Shown here piece by piece: positions 32,108 through 39,490 of a stretch of DNA of 45,668 nt. The position numbers and the translations under genes were made by a program. Position 1 is the first letter of the stretch; every line of letters starts with the position of its first letter. The notes beneath the pieces are model-generated. The model worked only from the letters and a program-made list of their open reading frames with translations. It had not been told where the DNA came from and ran no database searches. The stretch is from JAVKFF01 sp040226215 (lineage in GTDB: Bacteria > Pseudomonadota > Alphaproteobacteria > DSM-16000 > Inquilinaceae): assembly GCA_040226215.1 (NCBI GenBank), contig JAVKFF010000107.1:1-45668 (forward strand), in the 5' to 3' direction.

Positions 32108-32731
32108 GCGGTAGCAAGGCTCCACGGCGGTGGCGAGGCCGGAGGCGAAAAGCTCCGCATCGCCCGGATACCACATGGCGTCGTTGGGGATGGTATAGGC
32201 GCGGTAGGCGAAGTCGCTGGCGATGCCCCTGCTCACCAGTTCCTCGATCGCGTGCTGGTTGGCCCATTCGCTGGCGAAGCTGAGCGCGGCCGTCATGCGG
32301 GTACCCGGCGGCGGGCCGAAGCGGTGCAGACCCAGGCGTGCGCACGCCTCGATCCGCCGCTCGCTGCCGGCGGCGAAGACCAGGGTGCAGGCGGACAGGC
32401 AGAGCCGGTCGGCGCTGGTGTCGAGCGATGCGGCGTCGACAAGCGCGACCAGATCGAGCGCCTCGGTCAACTGGCCGCCACTGGAGAACAGGCGCAGCCG
32501 CTCGATCCCGGGATAGGCGCCCAGGAGCGCGGCCACCTCGGCGGCGACCGGCGCCACCAGCGGCCCCTCGATGGCGATCGTCGTGCCATCGAGCGAAAGG
32601 CGGACAGCGGCGGGCCGGGGTGCGTTGGGGTCTGCCGCGCCGGTCACCGACTGGGCGAACGCCGTCGCCGCCGCCAGGCAAACACCGGACGCCAGGATCG
32701 CGCTCACGCACATCGTCAGCCGACGCATCAT
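32105..32731 (-). CDS. Periplasmic ClpP-like protein (COG3904-type)
   Basis: This 208-residue protein has a signal peptide (MRRLTMCVSAILASG...AFA|Q, near residue 27) and a ClpP/crotonase-like fold. It includes LRLFSSGGQLTEALDLVALV, the family oxyanion and helix region, then LCLSACTLVFAAG holding the likely catalytic serine, and ARLGLHRFGPP with a histidine. Proteins of this type are annotated as predicted periplasmic ClpP-like peptidases; activity is inferred. The start at 32731 (or 32728) follows GGAGG by seven bases. Its TAG stop lies inside the terminal CTAG of repeat copy 1. Confidence 0.8.
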   Translation of the reverse strand: MMRRLTMCVSAILASGVCLAAATAFAQSVTGAADPNAPRPAAVRLSLDGTTIAIEGPLVAPVAAEVAALLGAYPGIERLRLFSSGGQLTEALDLVALVDAASLDTSADRLCLSACTLVFAAGSERRIEACARLGLHRFGPPPGTRMTAALSFASEWANQHAIEELVSRGIASDFAYRAYTIPNDAMWYPGDAELFASGLATAVEPCYR

Positions 32732-32937
32732 TCGCCTTCCTCCACCTGCGCATGATCGCCGAAGCGCGCGCGAAAGCAAAATCACGAGAAGGCGACTCCT
32801 TTTTCCCGGATTTGCTGTAAGACGCCGGGCGGATCCATCCTTGGGTCGTGTCCTGTCAAGCCTGCCGGCGCTGCCTGGACAGGCGAGGCGGATGGCGACA
32901 TGCTCGGGGCTCCTTCGGAGGTCCGGGACGAGCGCAA

Positions 32938-33780
32938 ATGACACTCACGCAGGCTCAACGCGAATCGTGGCGGCAGAACGGCTTTCTCGCCATCGAGGGC
33001 TTCGTTTCCGACGCCGCCTGCGACGCCCTGATCGCCGAGGCCGAGCGGCTGATCGACGGCTTCGATCCGGGCTCGGTACGCTCCATCTTCTCGACCACGC
33101 AGCAGACCGAGCTGACCGACGCCTACTTCCTGGACTCGGGGGACCGCATCGGCTTCTTCTTCGAGGAAGGCGCCTTCGATCAGCGCGGCGAGCTGATCGT
33201 CGACAAGCACCTGGCAATCAACAAGATCGGACACGCGCAGCACGATCTGAACCCCGTCTTCAGCACCTTTTCCCGTGATTCGCGCCTGGCCGCCCTGGCG
33301 GATGCGTTGGGCTTCGCCGACCCGCGGCTGCTGCAGTCGATGTACATTTTCAAGCAGCCCTTCATCGGCGGCGAGGTGGTGGCGCACCAGGACGCGACCT
33401 TCCTGTATACCGAACCGCTATCGGTCACCGGCTTCTGGTTCGCCCTCCAGGATGCCACGGTCGACAATGGCTGTCTGGAGGCCCTGCCCGGCGGTCACCG
33501 GCTGCCCCTGCACCAGATCTTCAAGCGGGACGGCAAGGGCGGCGTGGTGATGGAGACCGCCGATCCCCGGCCGCTCCCGACCGACGGTTTCGTGCCCCTG
33601 GAAGCGCCCAAGGGCACGCTGATCGTGCTCAACGGCCTGCTGCCACACCGCAGCCGGCCGAACGGTTCGGCCCGCTCGCGCCACGCCTACACGCTGCACA
33701 TCGTCGAGGGTGGTGCCGACTATCCGTCGTACAACTGGCTGCAACGATCCGCGGAATTTCCCGCCCGGGGCTTCGCCTAG
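32938..33780 (+). CDS. Phytanoyl-CoA dioxygenase (PhyH) family protein
   Basis: This is a 280-residue Fe(II)/2-oxoglutarate-dependent oxygenase. The ligand triad is visible as His150-x-Asp152 (VVAHQDATFLY) and His237 (LLPHRSRPN), with a 2-oxoglutarate-binding Arg in SRHAYTLHIV. The N-terminal part (FLAIEGFVSDAACDALIAEAERL) is standard for PhyH proteins. It hydroxylates a small molecule or acyl chain of unknown identity. The ATG at 32938 gives the natural N-terminus, while GGAGG lies rather far upstream. Its TAG stop lies in the CTAG that begins repeat copy 2. It diverges from the ClpP-like gene, with about 200 bases between the starts. Confidence 0.9.
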   Translation: MTLTQAQRESWRQNGFLAIEGFVSDAACDALIAEAERLIDGFDPGSVRSIFSTTQQTELTDAYFLDSGDRIGFFFEEGAFDQRGELIVDKHLAINKIGHAQHDLNPVFSTFSRDSRLAALADALGFADPRLLQSMYIFKQPFIGGEVVAHQDATFLYTEPLSVTGFWFALQDATVDNGCLEALPGGHRLPLHQIFKRDGKGGVVMETADPRPLPTDGFVPLEAPKGTLIVLNGLLPHRSRPNGSARSRHAYTLHIVEGGADYPSYNWLQRSAEFPARGFA

Positions 33781-33878
33781 AGCATCCTGCGCCCGAAGGG
33801 GCGCAGGATGCTCTCGACTATTGAGAACCGGGCAGATTGCGACTGAATGGGTCCATTCGGTCGCAATCTGCCCTAGCG
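33777..33878. repeat. Composite palindromic repeat, copy 2 (inverted relative to copy 1)
   Basis: This is a 102-bp element with the same two hairpins in reverse order. Hairpin B has AGAGCATCCTGCGCCC (33779-33794) pairing with GGGCGCAGGATGCTCT (33799-33814). Hairpin A (33830-33873) is a near-perfect stem from GGGCAGATTGC to GCAATCTGCCC. It also ends in CTAG at both sides and sits between convergent genes. Confidence 0.9.
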
Positions 33879-33944
33879 TATCCCGCGCCCCACCGGGCGC
33901 ACAGGAGATGCCCTGGATCGTTGAAAAGCCGGCAATTTCCCTAG
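33873..33944. repeat. Decayed third copy of the composite repeat
   Basis: It is abutted to copy 2 and shares its CTAG. It keeps the hairpin-B core GCGCCC-cacc-GGGCGC (about 33886-33900), a spacer like TTGAAAAGCCGGC, and a terminal AATTTCCCTAG. One arm of hairpin A is missing. The terminal CTAG contains the stop codon of the cfa gene. Confidence 0.6.
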
Positions 33945-35161
33945 GCACGCCGCGCCAGGGCGCGCTCGGCATCGACCATGTAGTCGCGGGTGATCGGCAC
34001 CGCGTCGCGCTCACGGGCCAGCAGCAGCTGGAAGACCATGTTCGAGCCGTCGACGAAGCCGAGCTCGGTGGCGTAGAGATAGAATTCCCACATGCGGCAG
34101 AAGCGCTCGTCATAGAGCGCGGCGACCTTGTCGCGGTTGGCCTCGAACCGCTTCTGCCATTCCTGCAGCGTGTAGGCGTAGTGCAGGCGCAGCATCTCGG
34201 TATCGGCCACCCAGAGGCCCTGGCGTTCCAGCGCCGCGAAGGTCTCCGACAGAGCCGGCACGTAGCCGCCGGGAAAGATGTACTTGCGATAGAAGGGCCC
34301 GGTCGTGCCCGGCGGCGACATGCGGCCGATCGAATGGATGAAGGCGAAGCCCCGGGGGGCCAGCAGGTCGCGCACCCGGGCGAAGAAGGCGTCGAGATAG
34401 CCGATGCCGACATGCTCCATCATGCCGACCGACACCACCCGGTCGAACGCCCCTTCGAACTCGCGGTAGTCCTTCTCCACGAAGGTCACCCGGTCGTCGA
34501 GGCCCGCCTCGGCCACCCGTTCCCGGGCGATGGCGATCTGCTCCGGCGAAACGTTGAGGGAGGTGACCCTGGCACCGGCCCGGGCCAGGTGGATGGCGAA
34601 GGCGCCCCAGCCGCCGCCGATTTCCAGCACCGACATGCCCGGCTCAAGCGCCAGTTTCGAAATCGCGTGACGATGTTTGGCGCGTTGCGCCTCCTCCAGG
34701 CTTACGTCGCGGGTGGGGAAGTAGGCGCAGGAATAGTTCAACTCCTCGTCCAGGAAGAGGCGATAGAGGTCGGTCTTCAGGTCGTAGTGGTGCCGGGCCT
34801 GCCGCTTGGCCTTGCGCACGTCGTTGTGCTGGTGGCGACGCCGCATGAATTTCCAGAATCGGCGCAACAGGCTTTGCGACAGGGCCTTCCCCAACCCCGA
34901 CCGGTTGCGCGAGAACAGGGTGAGGAAATCCTTGACGGAGGTGCCTTCCTCGAACGTCACCGCACCGTCCATATACGCCTCGGCCAGCTTCAACTCCGGA
35001 TTGAGCACAAGCGCGCGGTAGAGCCTGCGATCGTGTATTCGCATCACCGCGTGCGGCGCCTCCCCCGCCCTACCGTAGGCGTGACGTCCGCCATCGGCGT
35101 CGATCACCGACAGCGAACCGGTGGTGACGAAGCGGCTGAGCATTCTGTCGAGGAGTCGCAT
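33941..35161 (-). CDS. cfa: Cyclopropane-fatty-acyl-phospholipid synthase family protein
   Basis: This is a 406-residue SAM-dependent enzyme that adds a methylene bridge to unsaturated acyl chains of membrane lipids. The N-terminal lipid-binding part includes ELKLAEAYMDGAVTFE. The catalytic domain shows HHYDL (124-128), YSCAYF (143-148), the SAM motif VLEIGGGWG (178-186), GMMEHVG and the late YTLQEWQKRF. The length equals that of known CFA synthases. The start ATG at 35161 is inferred from the protein N-terminus; its ribosome site is weak. It is peripheral to the inner membrane and transcribed alone. Confidence 0.93.
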   Translation of the reverse strand: MRLLDRMLSRFVTTGSLSVIDADGGRHAYGRAGEAPHAVMRIHDRRLYRALVLNPELKLAEAYMDGAVTFEEGTSVKDFLTLFSRNRSGLGKALSQSLLRRFWKFMRRRHQHNDVRKAKRQARHHYDLKTDLYRLFLDEELNYSCAYFPTRDVSLEEAQRAKHRHAISKLALEPGMSVLEIGGGWGAFAIHLARAGARVTSLNVSPEQIAIARERVAEAGLDDRVTFVEKDYREFEGAFDRVVSVGMMEHVGIGYLDAFFARVRDLLAPRGFAFIHSIGRMSPPGTTGPFYRKYIFPGGYVPALSETFAALERQGLWVADTEMLRLHYAYTLQEWQKRFEANRDKVAALYDERFCRMWEFYLYATELGFVDGSNMVFQLLLARERDAVPITRDYMVDAERALARRA

Positions 35162-35400
35162 GGGCTGCTTGTGGCGAGGCGGTCGGCGGCGGTGGCGCAA
35201 AAGACGGGGCTTGCGACCGCAACCTAGCGCAGTTTCGCCGGACGAAACAGGGCGGGCCCGGTACGCCCCGCTTCGAATGGCCGCTGGCGGCGGTGCGGTC
35301 CCCCCGACCCGATCCCGCGCGCCGCATGGCCATAACCCCCGAGGGTCGCGCCAGAAAATCGCTTGCGTCGCGATGCCCAATCGCTATCTTCCGCGCTCAA

Positions 35401-35476
35401 GGGGCCGTAGCTCAGTTGGGAGAGCGCAGCAATCGCACTGCTGAGGTCGTGGGTTCGATTCCCATCGGCTCCACCA
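35401..35476 (+). tRNA. tRNA-Ala (anticodon CGC)
   Basis: This is a 76-base cloverleaf with the CCA end encoded. The acceptor GGGGCCG pairs with CGGCTCC, including the G3-U70 pair that marks alanine tRNA. The D arm is GCTC...GAGC. The anticodon stem CAGCA/TGCTG holds loop ATCGCAC with anticodon CGC, and the T arm is GTGGG-TTCGATT-CCCAT. It reads codon GCG, frequent in this GC-rich genome. Confidence 0.97.
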
Positions 35477-35565
35477 AAAAACAATCCTGATATCGCCACC
35501 AGATCGCGCAAGTCGGCGATGTGGGCAGGCGCCACCGGTTTGTGCCTGGCGATTCACCATGACCG

Positions 35566-35601
35566 GCGAAGGCCGGCAGCACAGGGGCAGCCGGCCTTCG
35601 C
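35566..35601. terminator. Strong 12-bp-stem hairpin between tRNA-Ala and the DUF1127 gene
   Basis: GCGAAGGCCGGC (35566-35577) pairs perfectly with GCCGGCCTTCGC (35590-35601). It lies 90 bases after the tRNA and 39 bases after the DUF1127 stop (minus strand), so it may end either transcript. Confidence 0.65.
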
Positions 35602-35639
35602 GCGGTCGGGATCAGACAGCCGCGGCCGCGAGGCGTCGG

Positions 35640-35912
35640 TCAGCGCCGCCAGTCGATCTGCCGGTGCCCCGAGGGGCCGCGGATGGTTACCCGGTAGTCC
35701 TGGCCGTCGCGCTCCAGCCCGACATCCTTCAGCAGGCGGTCGTCGAGACGGTCGAGATGGAGGCGCGTGCGGCGATGCTCCCGCCAGTCGAGCAGCGCGC
35801 CGACCAGCAGGGCGAAGGGGTAGAAGACGTGGCGGGTGCCACGGACGGTCGCACCGCGGCGGAGATTGCCCGGGCGGGCCGGCGGGCCGGCATTGAAGTG
35901 CGTGATCATCAT
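35640..35912 (-). CDS. DUF1127 small protein
   Basis: This is a 90-residue protein with a hydrophobic patch (YPFALLVGALLDW) and the arginine-rich DUF1127 motif at the C-terminal side (LDRLDDRLLKDVGLERDG). Small DUF1127 proteins in alphaproteobacteria are linked with phosphate, RNA-turnover and stress responses; longer versions like this are less studied. AAGGAG precedes the paired ATGs at 35912 and 35909. It is divergent from a WYL-domain regulator gene. Confidence 0.85.
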   Translation of the reverse strand: MMITHFNAGPPARPGNLRRGATVRGTRHVFYPFALLVGALLDWREHRRTRLHLDRLDDRLLKDVGLERDGQDYRVTIRGPSGHRQIDWRR

Positions 35913-35986
35913 TCCGCTCCTTGATCGGGTCCCTGATCGTGCCGACGGTGGCAGGCAGCGCCGCCGTTCGTGCGTGATGCGCGATC

Positions 35987-35998
35987 ATGCCCGGGCAT
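35987..35998. promoter_or_regulatory. 12-bp perfect palindrome between DUF1127 and WYL-regulator genes
   Basis: ATGCCCGGGCAT stands in the 175-bp divergent intergenic region. A dimeric regulator, possibly the adjacent WYL protein, could bind here. This is positional inference only. Confidence 0.3.
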
Positions 35999-36087
35999 AC
36001 CTGCCAACTGCGTGTCATGTTTGTTCCCGGCCCGTTCCATTTTATTCTCCCCAGCCTGTTGCGTTGATCACGAGTCGGCGGTGAGCG

Positions 36088-37107
36088 ATGAATCCGATCG
36101 AGCGGGCACTGGGCATCCTGCTCTACCTGACGGGCGGCAGGCGCGTGCCGGCTTCCGACCTGGCGCGGCGTTTCGAGGTCTCGCTCAGGACCATCTACCG
36201 CGATGTCGACCGGCTGATCGCGCTCGGGATCCCCGTCGAGGCCGATCGCGGTGCAGAGGGCGGTTATCGCCTGGCGCCGGACTTCATCCAGCCGCCGGTG
36301 GCGCTGACGAGGAACGAGACGGCGGCCCTGCTGGTGGCGCTGGCCCTGGTGCGCGGCCTGCGCGCCACGCCGCTGGTCGACGCGCTGGACACCGCGGAGC
36401 GCAAGCTGCTGACGGCCCTGCCGCGCCTGGCGCGGGACCTGCTGATGGACGGCACGCGCCTGATCGGCATCGAGGCGCATCCGCCCGACATATTCCATTC
36501 GCGCGGCCGGCTGATCAGCCCGAAGCAGAGCCAGGCCGCGGTGGACGCCTTCATGGGCGGGCTGATCGCCGGCCGCCGCGTGCGCTTCACCCACAAGACG
36601 CCGTCACGCGATGCCCCGCGCGAGCACGAGGTGGAGCCGGCCGGCCTGCTCTACGACCGCGACTACTGGTATCTGGTCGGCCGCTCGCTGGAGGCCGACG
36701 AGATCCGCCTTTGGCGGGCCGACCGGGTGCTGGAGATCGCGGTGACCGGCATGGCCTACCGGCCGGATCCCGCCTTCTCCGTGCAGTCGCTGCTGGGGCG
36801 CAGCTGGCTGGACCGGGCGATGCGGCGCTGGGAGAGCGAGGGCGAGCGCACGCGCATCCGTCTGACCGCCGACCAGGCGGAAATGCTGTCGCGCGACTGG
36901 TATTTCCGCCACGCCGCCATCGCCAGCGAGGCGGCCGGACTGGTGATGACCATTCCCGATACCGATCCCGGCCTGGTGCTGCCGCTGCTGCGCTGGCTGG
37001 GTCCGGGGGCGGAACTGCTCGAGCCGCCGGCGCTGCGCCGGGAACTGGCGGAGCAGTTCGGCCGGCTGGCGGCCGCGCATGGCAAGGGCGCAGGGGCGAT
37101 CCCTTGA
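36088..37107 (+). CDS. YafY-type HTH and WYL-domain transcriptional regulator
   Basis: This 339-residue protein has an N-terminal winged helix (RALGILLYLTGGRRVPASDLARRFEVSLRTIYRDVDRL) followed by the linker typical of YafY proteins (EADRGAEGGYRLAPDF). The WYL domain is in the middle to C-terminal half, with VEPAGLLYDRDYWYLVGRS. WYL proteins sense ligands, often nucleic acid or small molecules, and repress or activate nearby genes. The start ATG at 36088 gives the standard N-terminus. It is divergent from the DUF1127 gene, a possible target. A strong hairpin follows its stop. Confidence 0.92.
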   Translation: MNPIERALGILLYLTGGRRVPASDLARRFEVSLRTIYRDVDRLIALGIPVEADRGAEGGYRLAPDFIQPPVALTRNETAALLVALALVRGLRATPLVDALDTAERKLLTALPRLARDLLMDGTRLIGIEAHPPDIFHSRGRLISPKQSQAAVDAFMGGLIAGRRVRFTHKTPSRDAPREHEVEPAGLLYDRDYWYLVGRSLEADEIRLWRADRVLEIAVTGMAYRPDPAFSVQSLLGRSWLDRAMRRWESEGERTRIRLTADQAEMLSRDWYFRHAAIASEAAGLVMTIPDTDPGLVLPLLRWLGPGAELLEPPALRRELAEQFGRLAAAHGKGAGAIP

Positions 37108-37113
37108 ACGATC

Positions 37114-37141
37114 GGGGGCCGGCGATCGCGCGCCGGCCCCC
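37114..37141. terminator. Hairpin ending the WYL-regulator gene, convergent with the TAXI gene
   Basis: GGGGGCCGGC (37114-37123) pairs perfectly with GCCGGCCCCC (37132-37141). It is located between two convergent stops. Confidence 0.75.
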
Positions 37142-37169
37142 GGGACTTCAGGTCGTTTTCAATGCGGCC

Positions 37170-38081
37170 TCAGAGCAGGCCGGCCTCGCGGAAGGCACGG
37201 GCCGCCCCGGGATGCAGCGGGATCGGGATGCCACTCGTCGCCATGGTCGCAGCCTGAAGGTTGGCCAGGGCGGGATGCAGGGAGCGGATGGTGTCGAGAT
37301 TGTTGATCACCGCCTGGGTCAACCGGTAGGCGGTGTCCTCCGGCATGGCGGGCGTCGTCGTCATCACCGCGCGCAGGCCGACGGTGTTGACTGTGGGCAC
37401 GCCGGTATACATTGCCGGGATGGTGGTGGCGCACACGAAGGAGCAACCCGTCACGCCCGTGACCGGCACCAGAGTGGCACCGCAACTGGCGATGGCCTGC
37501 TGCACCACGGCGGAGGGATGTCCGCCGACGAAGACATAGGCATCGATCTCGTTGGCGCACAGCGCCCGTGCCTGGCCCGTCGGATCGCCATTGACCCAGG
37601 TGAAGGACGAGCGCGAGAGACCGAGGCCCGGCAGAATCGCCTCGAAGGTGCTTTCGGTGCCACCGCCGGCCGGGCCGACGCTGACCCGGCGGCCCGACAG
37701 GGCCGAGAGGCTGGAGATGCCGTCGCCGCCCCGCACGACGACTGCCATGGGCTCGTCATGCATGCCGAACAGCGCGACCAGCCCGCTTCCGCTGCTGGCC
37801 AGCACGTCGGACTGCACCAGCGCCAGGTCGAAGTTTCCGGATCTCAGGCCGGCGACGTTGTCCTCCGACCCGCCCGTCGACTCGATGCGCAGGCGCGGCA
37901 GGCCACTGCCGTCGAGCGCCCGCTGCACGGCGCCGGCCGCGGGATAGTAGACCCCGGTGGGGGCGCCCGTGCCGACGAAAAGATTGTCCTGGGCCCTGAG
38001 CTCGCCGCGCCCAATACCTGTGGTAAAGGCGGCCAGCGCAACCAGTGCGAGGCCGAATGCTATCCCTTTGGAAATACGCAT
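37170..38081 (-). CDS. TAXI-family TRAP-type substrate-binding protein (orphan)
   Basis: This 303-residue periplasmic protein has an N-terminal signal peptide (MRISKGIAFGLALVALAAFT, cut near ELRA|Q). The TAXI pattern FVGTGAPTGVYYPAAGAVQRAL is followed by STGGSEDNVAGLRSGNFDLALVQSD and SVGPAGGGTESTFEAIL. TAXI proteins deliver substrates such as glutamate-like acids to TRAP transporter membrane subunits. No DctM or DctQ-type (4TM/12TM) gene is near, so partner proteins must be elsewhere. GGGGAG lies eight bases before the ATG at 38081. Ligand unknown. Confidence 0.92.
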   Translation of the reverse strand: MRISKGIAFGLALVALAAFTTGIGRGELRAQDNLFVGTGAPTGVYYPAAGAVQRALDGSGLPRLRIESTGGSEDNVAGLRSGNFDLALVQSDVLASSGSGLVALFGMHDEPMAVVVRGGDGISSLSALSGRRVSVGPAGGGTESTFEAILPGLGLSRSSFTWVNGDPTGQARALCANEIDAYVFVGGHPSAVVQQAIASCGATLVPVTGVTGCSFVCATTIPAMYTGVPTVNTVGLRAVMTTTPAMPEDTAYRLTQAVINNLDTIRSLHPALANLQAATMATSGIPIPLHPGAARAFREAGLL

Positions 38082-38162
38082 CTACTTTCTCCCCGATACA
38101 TTGCCCAAAAAGGAGAATGTCGCATCGGGGTGAAGTGGCGAGATTTGCTTTCGTGAGTCGCC

Positions 38163-38189
38163 GCTAGACCGGCGGATCGACGGTCTAGC
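38163..38189. terminator. Hairpin spanning the CBS gene stop codon
   Basis: GCTAGACCG (38163-38171) pairs with CGGTCTAGC (38181-38189). The CTAG of the right arm contains the TAG stop of the CBS gene on the minus strand. It lies between that gene and the TAXI gene. Confidence 0.6.
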
Positions 38190-38616
38190 CGCCCATGATG
38201 AAGCCGCGCAACTGCTCCGCCTCGGCCTCGACATCCTCGATCCTGGCCTTGACCACGTCGCCGATCGAGATGATCCCGAAAAGGGTGCCGTCGACCACCA
38301 CCGGCAGGTGCCGGAAGCGCCCGGTCGTCATCTTGGCCATGAGTTCGTCCACCTTGTCCTCGCGCGCGCAGGTCACGACCTTGGCGGTCATGAAGGCGCT
38401 GACCGGCTTGTCCAGCGCAGACTTGCCGCCCTCCGCCAGGCCGCGCACGACGTCGCGTTCAGACAGGATGCCGGCGACCTTCATGCCATCGTCGGAGACC
38501 ACCACGGCGCCGATCTTCTTCTCCGCCAGGAGCGAGATCGCCCGGGTCAGTGTCTCGTCCGGCTGGATTGTGACGACGCCCGTGCCCTTGCCGCGCAGAA
38601 TCGACTCGACGTTCAT
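38185..38616 (-). CDS. CBS-domain protein
   Basis: This 143-residue protein consists of two CBS motifs in a Bateman module. The first is at about 10-65 (VVTIQPDETLTRAISLLAEKKIGAVVV) and the second at 75-130 (VVTCAREDKVDELMAKMTTGRFRHLPVV). They usually bind adenine nucleotides and signal energy state. No catalytic domain is attached, as in the many stand-alone CBS proteins of alphaproteobacteria. GGGAG precedes the ATG at 38616. Confidence 0.92.
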   Translation of the reverse strand: MNVESILRGKGTGVVTIQPDETLTRAISLLAEKKIGAVVVSDDGMKVAGILSERDVVRGLAEGGKSALDKPVSAFMTAKVVTCAREDKVDELMAKMTTGRFRHLPVVVDGTLFGIISIGDVVKARIEDVEAEAEQLRGFIMGG

Positions 38617-38709
38617 GCTCGTTCTCCCGCAACCATGCGTTCCTCACCCCTCGCCGGTGATCGTACACGATGCGGCGGAACGTCTCCAGACGGGCGGAAA
38701 ACCGGCGCC

Positions 38710-39480
38710 TCAGGCCAGGCGGCGGGCACCCAGCCCCAGCGGTCGGGCCAGATAGCGCTCGATCAGCGGCGCGCCCCTGCCGTCTTCACCGCGCTTGCGC
38801 AGATAGGGCGTCAATCGGTACTCGGCAAAACGCATGATCTCCGTCGCCAGCCAGTTGAACAGCAGGTAGAGCGCGCCGGCCATGACGAAGGTCGGCACCA
38901 CGTCGTAGGTGCGGCTGATGATGCGATTGGCGACCCCGGTGATTTCCATGATGGTGATCGTCGAGGCCAGCGAGGAGGCCTTGACCATCAGGATCACCTC
39001 GTTGCCATAGGCAGGGATGGCCTGGCGGACCGCCACCGGCAGCCGGATGCGCCGGAAGATCAGCAGCTGCGACATGCCGGTCGCGCGCGCCGCCTCGATC
39101 TGGCCGTGCGGCACGGACTGCAGCCCGCCGCGCACGATCTCCGCCGTGTACGCCGTGGTGTTCATCACGAAGGCCAGGATCGCGCACCAGAAGGGCTCGC
39201 GGAAAACAGTCCACAGGAAGCTGTCGCGGATGAGGTCGAACTGCGAGAGGCCGTAATAGATGAGGAAAATCTGCACCAGCAGCGGCGTGCCGCGGAAGAC
39301 GAAGATGTAGCCATAGGCGAAGCCGCCGAGGAGCCAGTTGCGCGACAGCCGCGCCAACGCCATCAGCGTGCCGGTGACGATGCCGATGGCGAGCGAGACG
39401 CCGACGATCAGCAGGGTCTGCCCGGCACCCGACAGGATCAGCAGGAAGCGCCCCCAATAGTCCGGTGGTATGGATCCCAT
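38710..39480 (-). CDS. Polar amino acid ABC transporter permease (HisM-like)
   Basis: This is a 256-residue inner-membrane permease of the His/Glu/Gln/Arg family. About five hydrophobic helices are present, with the family motif VFRGTPLLVQIFLIYYGLSQF near the N-terminal third. The EAA loop (AYTAEIVRGGLQSVPHGQIEAARATGMS) contacts the ATPase. It is the last gene of the operon and follows the HisQ-like permease by 10 bases. Confidence 0.94.
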   Translation of the reverse strand: MGSIPPDYWGRFLLILSGAGQTLLIVGVSLAIGIVTGTLMALARLSRNWLLGGFAYGYIFVFRGTPLLVQIFLIYYGLSQFDLIRDSFLWTVFREPFWCAILAFVMNTTAYTAEIVRGGLQSVPHGQIEAARATGMSQLLIFRRIRLPVAVRQAIPAYGNEVILMVKASSLASTITIMEITGVANRIISRTYDVVPTFVMAGALYLLFNWLATEIMRFAEYRLTPYLRKRGEDGRGAPLIERYLARPLGLGARRLA

Positions 39481-39490
39481 CGGCGCCCCC

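Noticed and set aside
31999..33878. Composite transposon-like unit with inverted ends
   Set aside because: There is no transposase between the inverted copies, and the copies look like independent intergenic elements at gene ends rather than ends of one mobile unit.
35293..35490. Short protein-coding frames across the tRNA region
   Set aside because: They overlap a perfect tRNA-Ala gene and show no ribosome site or conservation signal.
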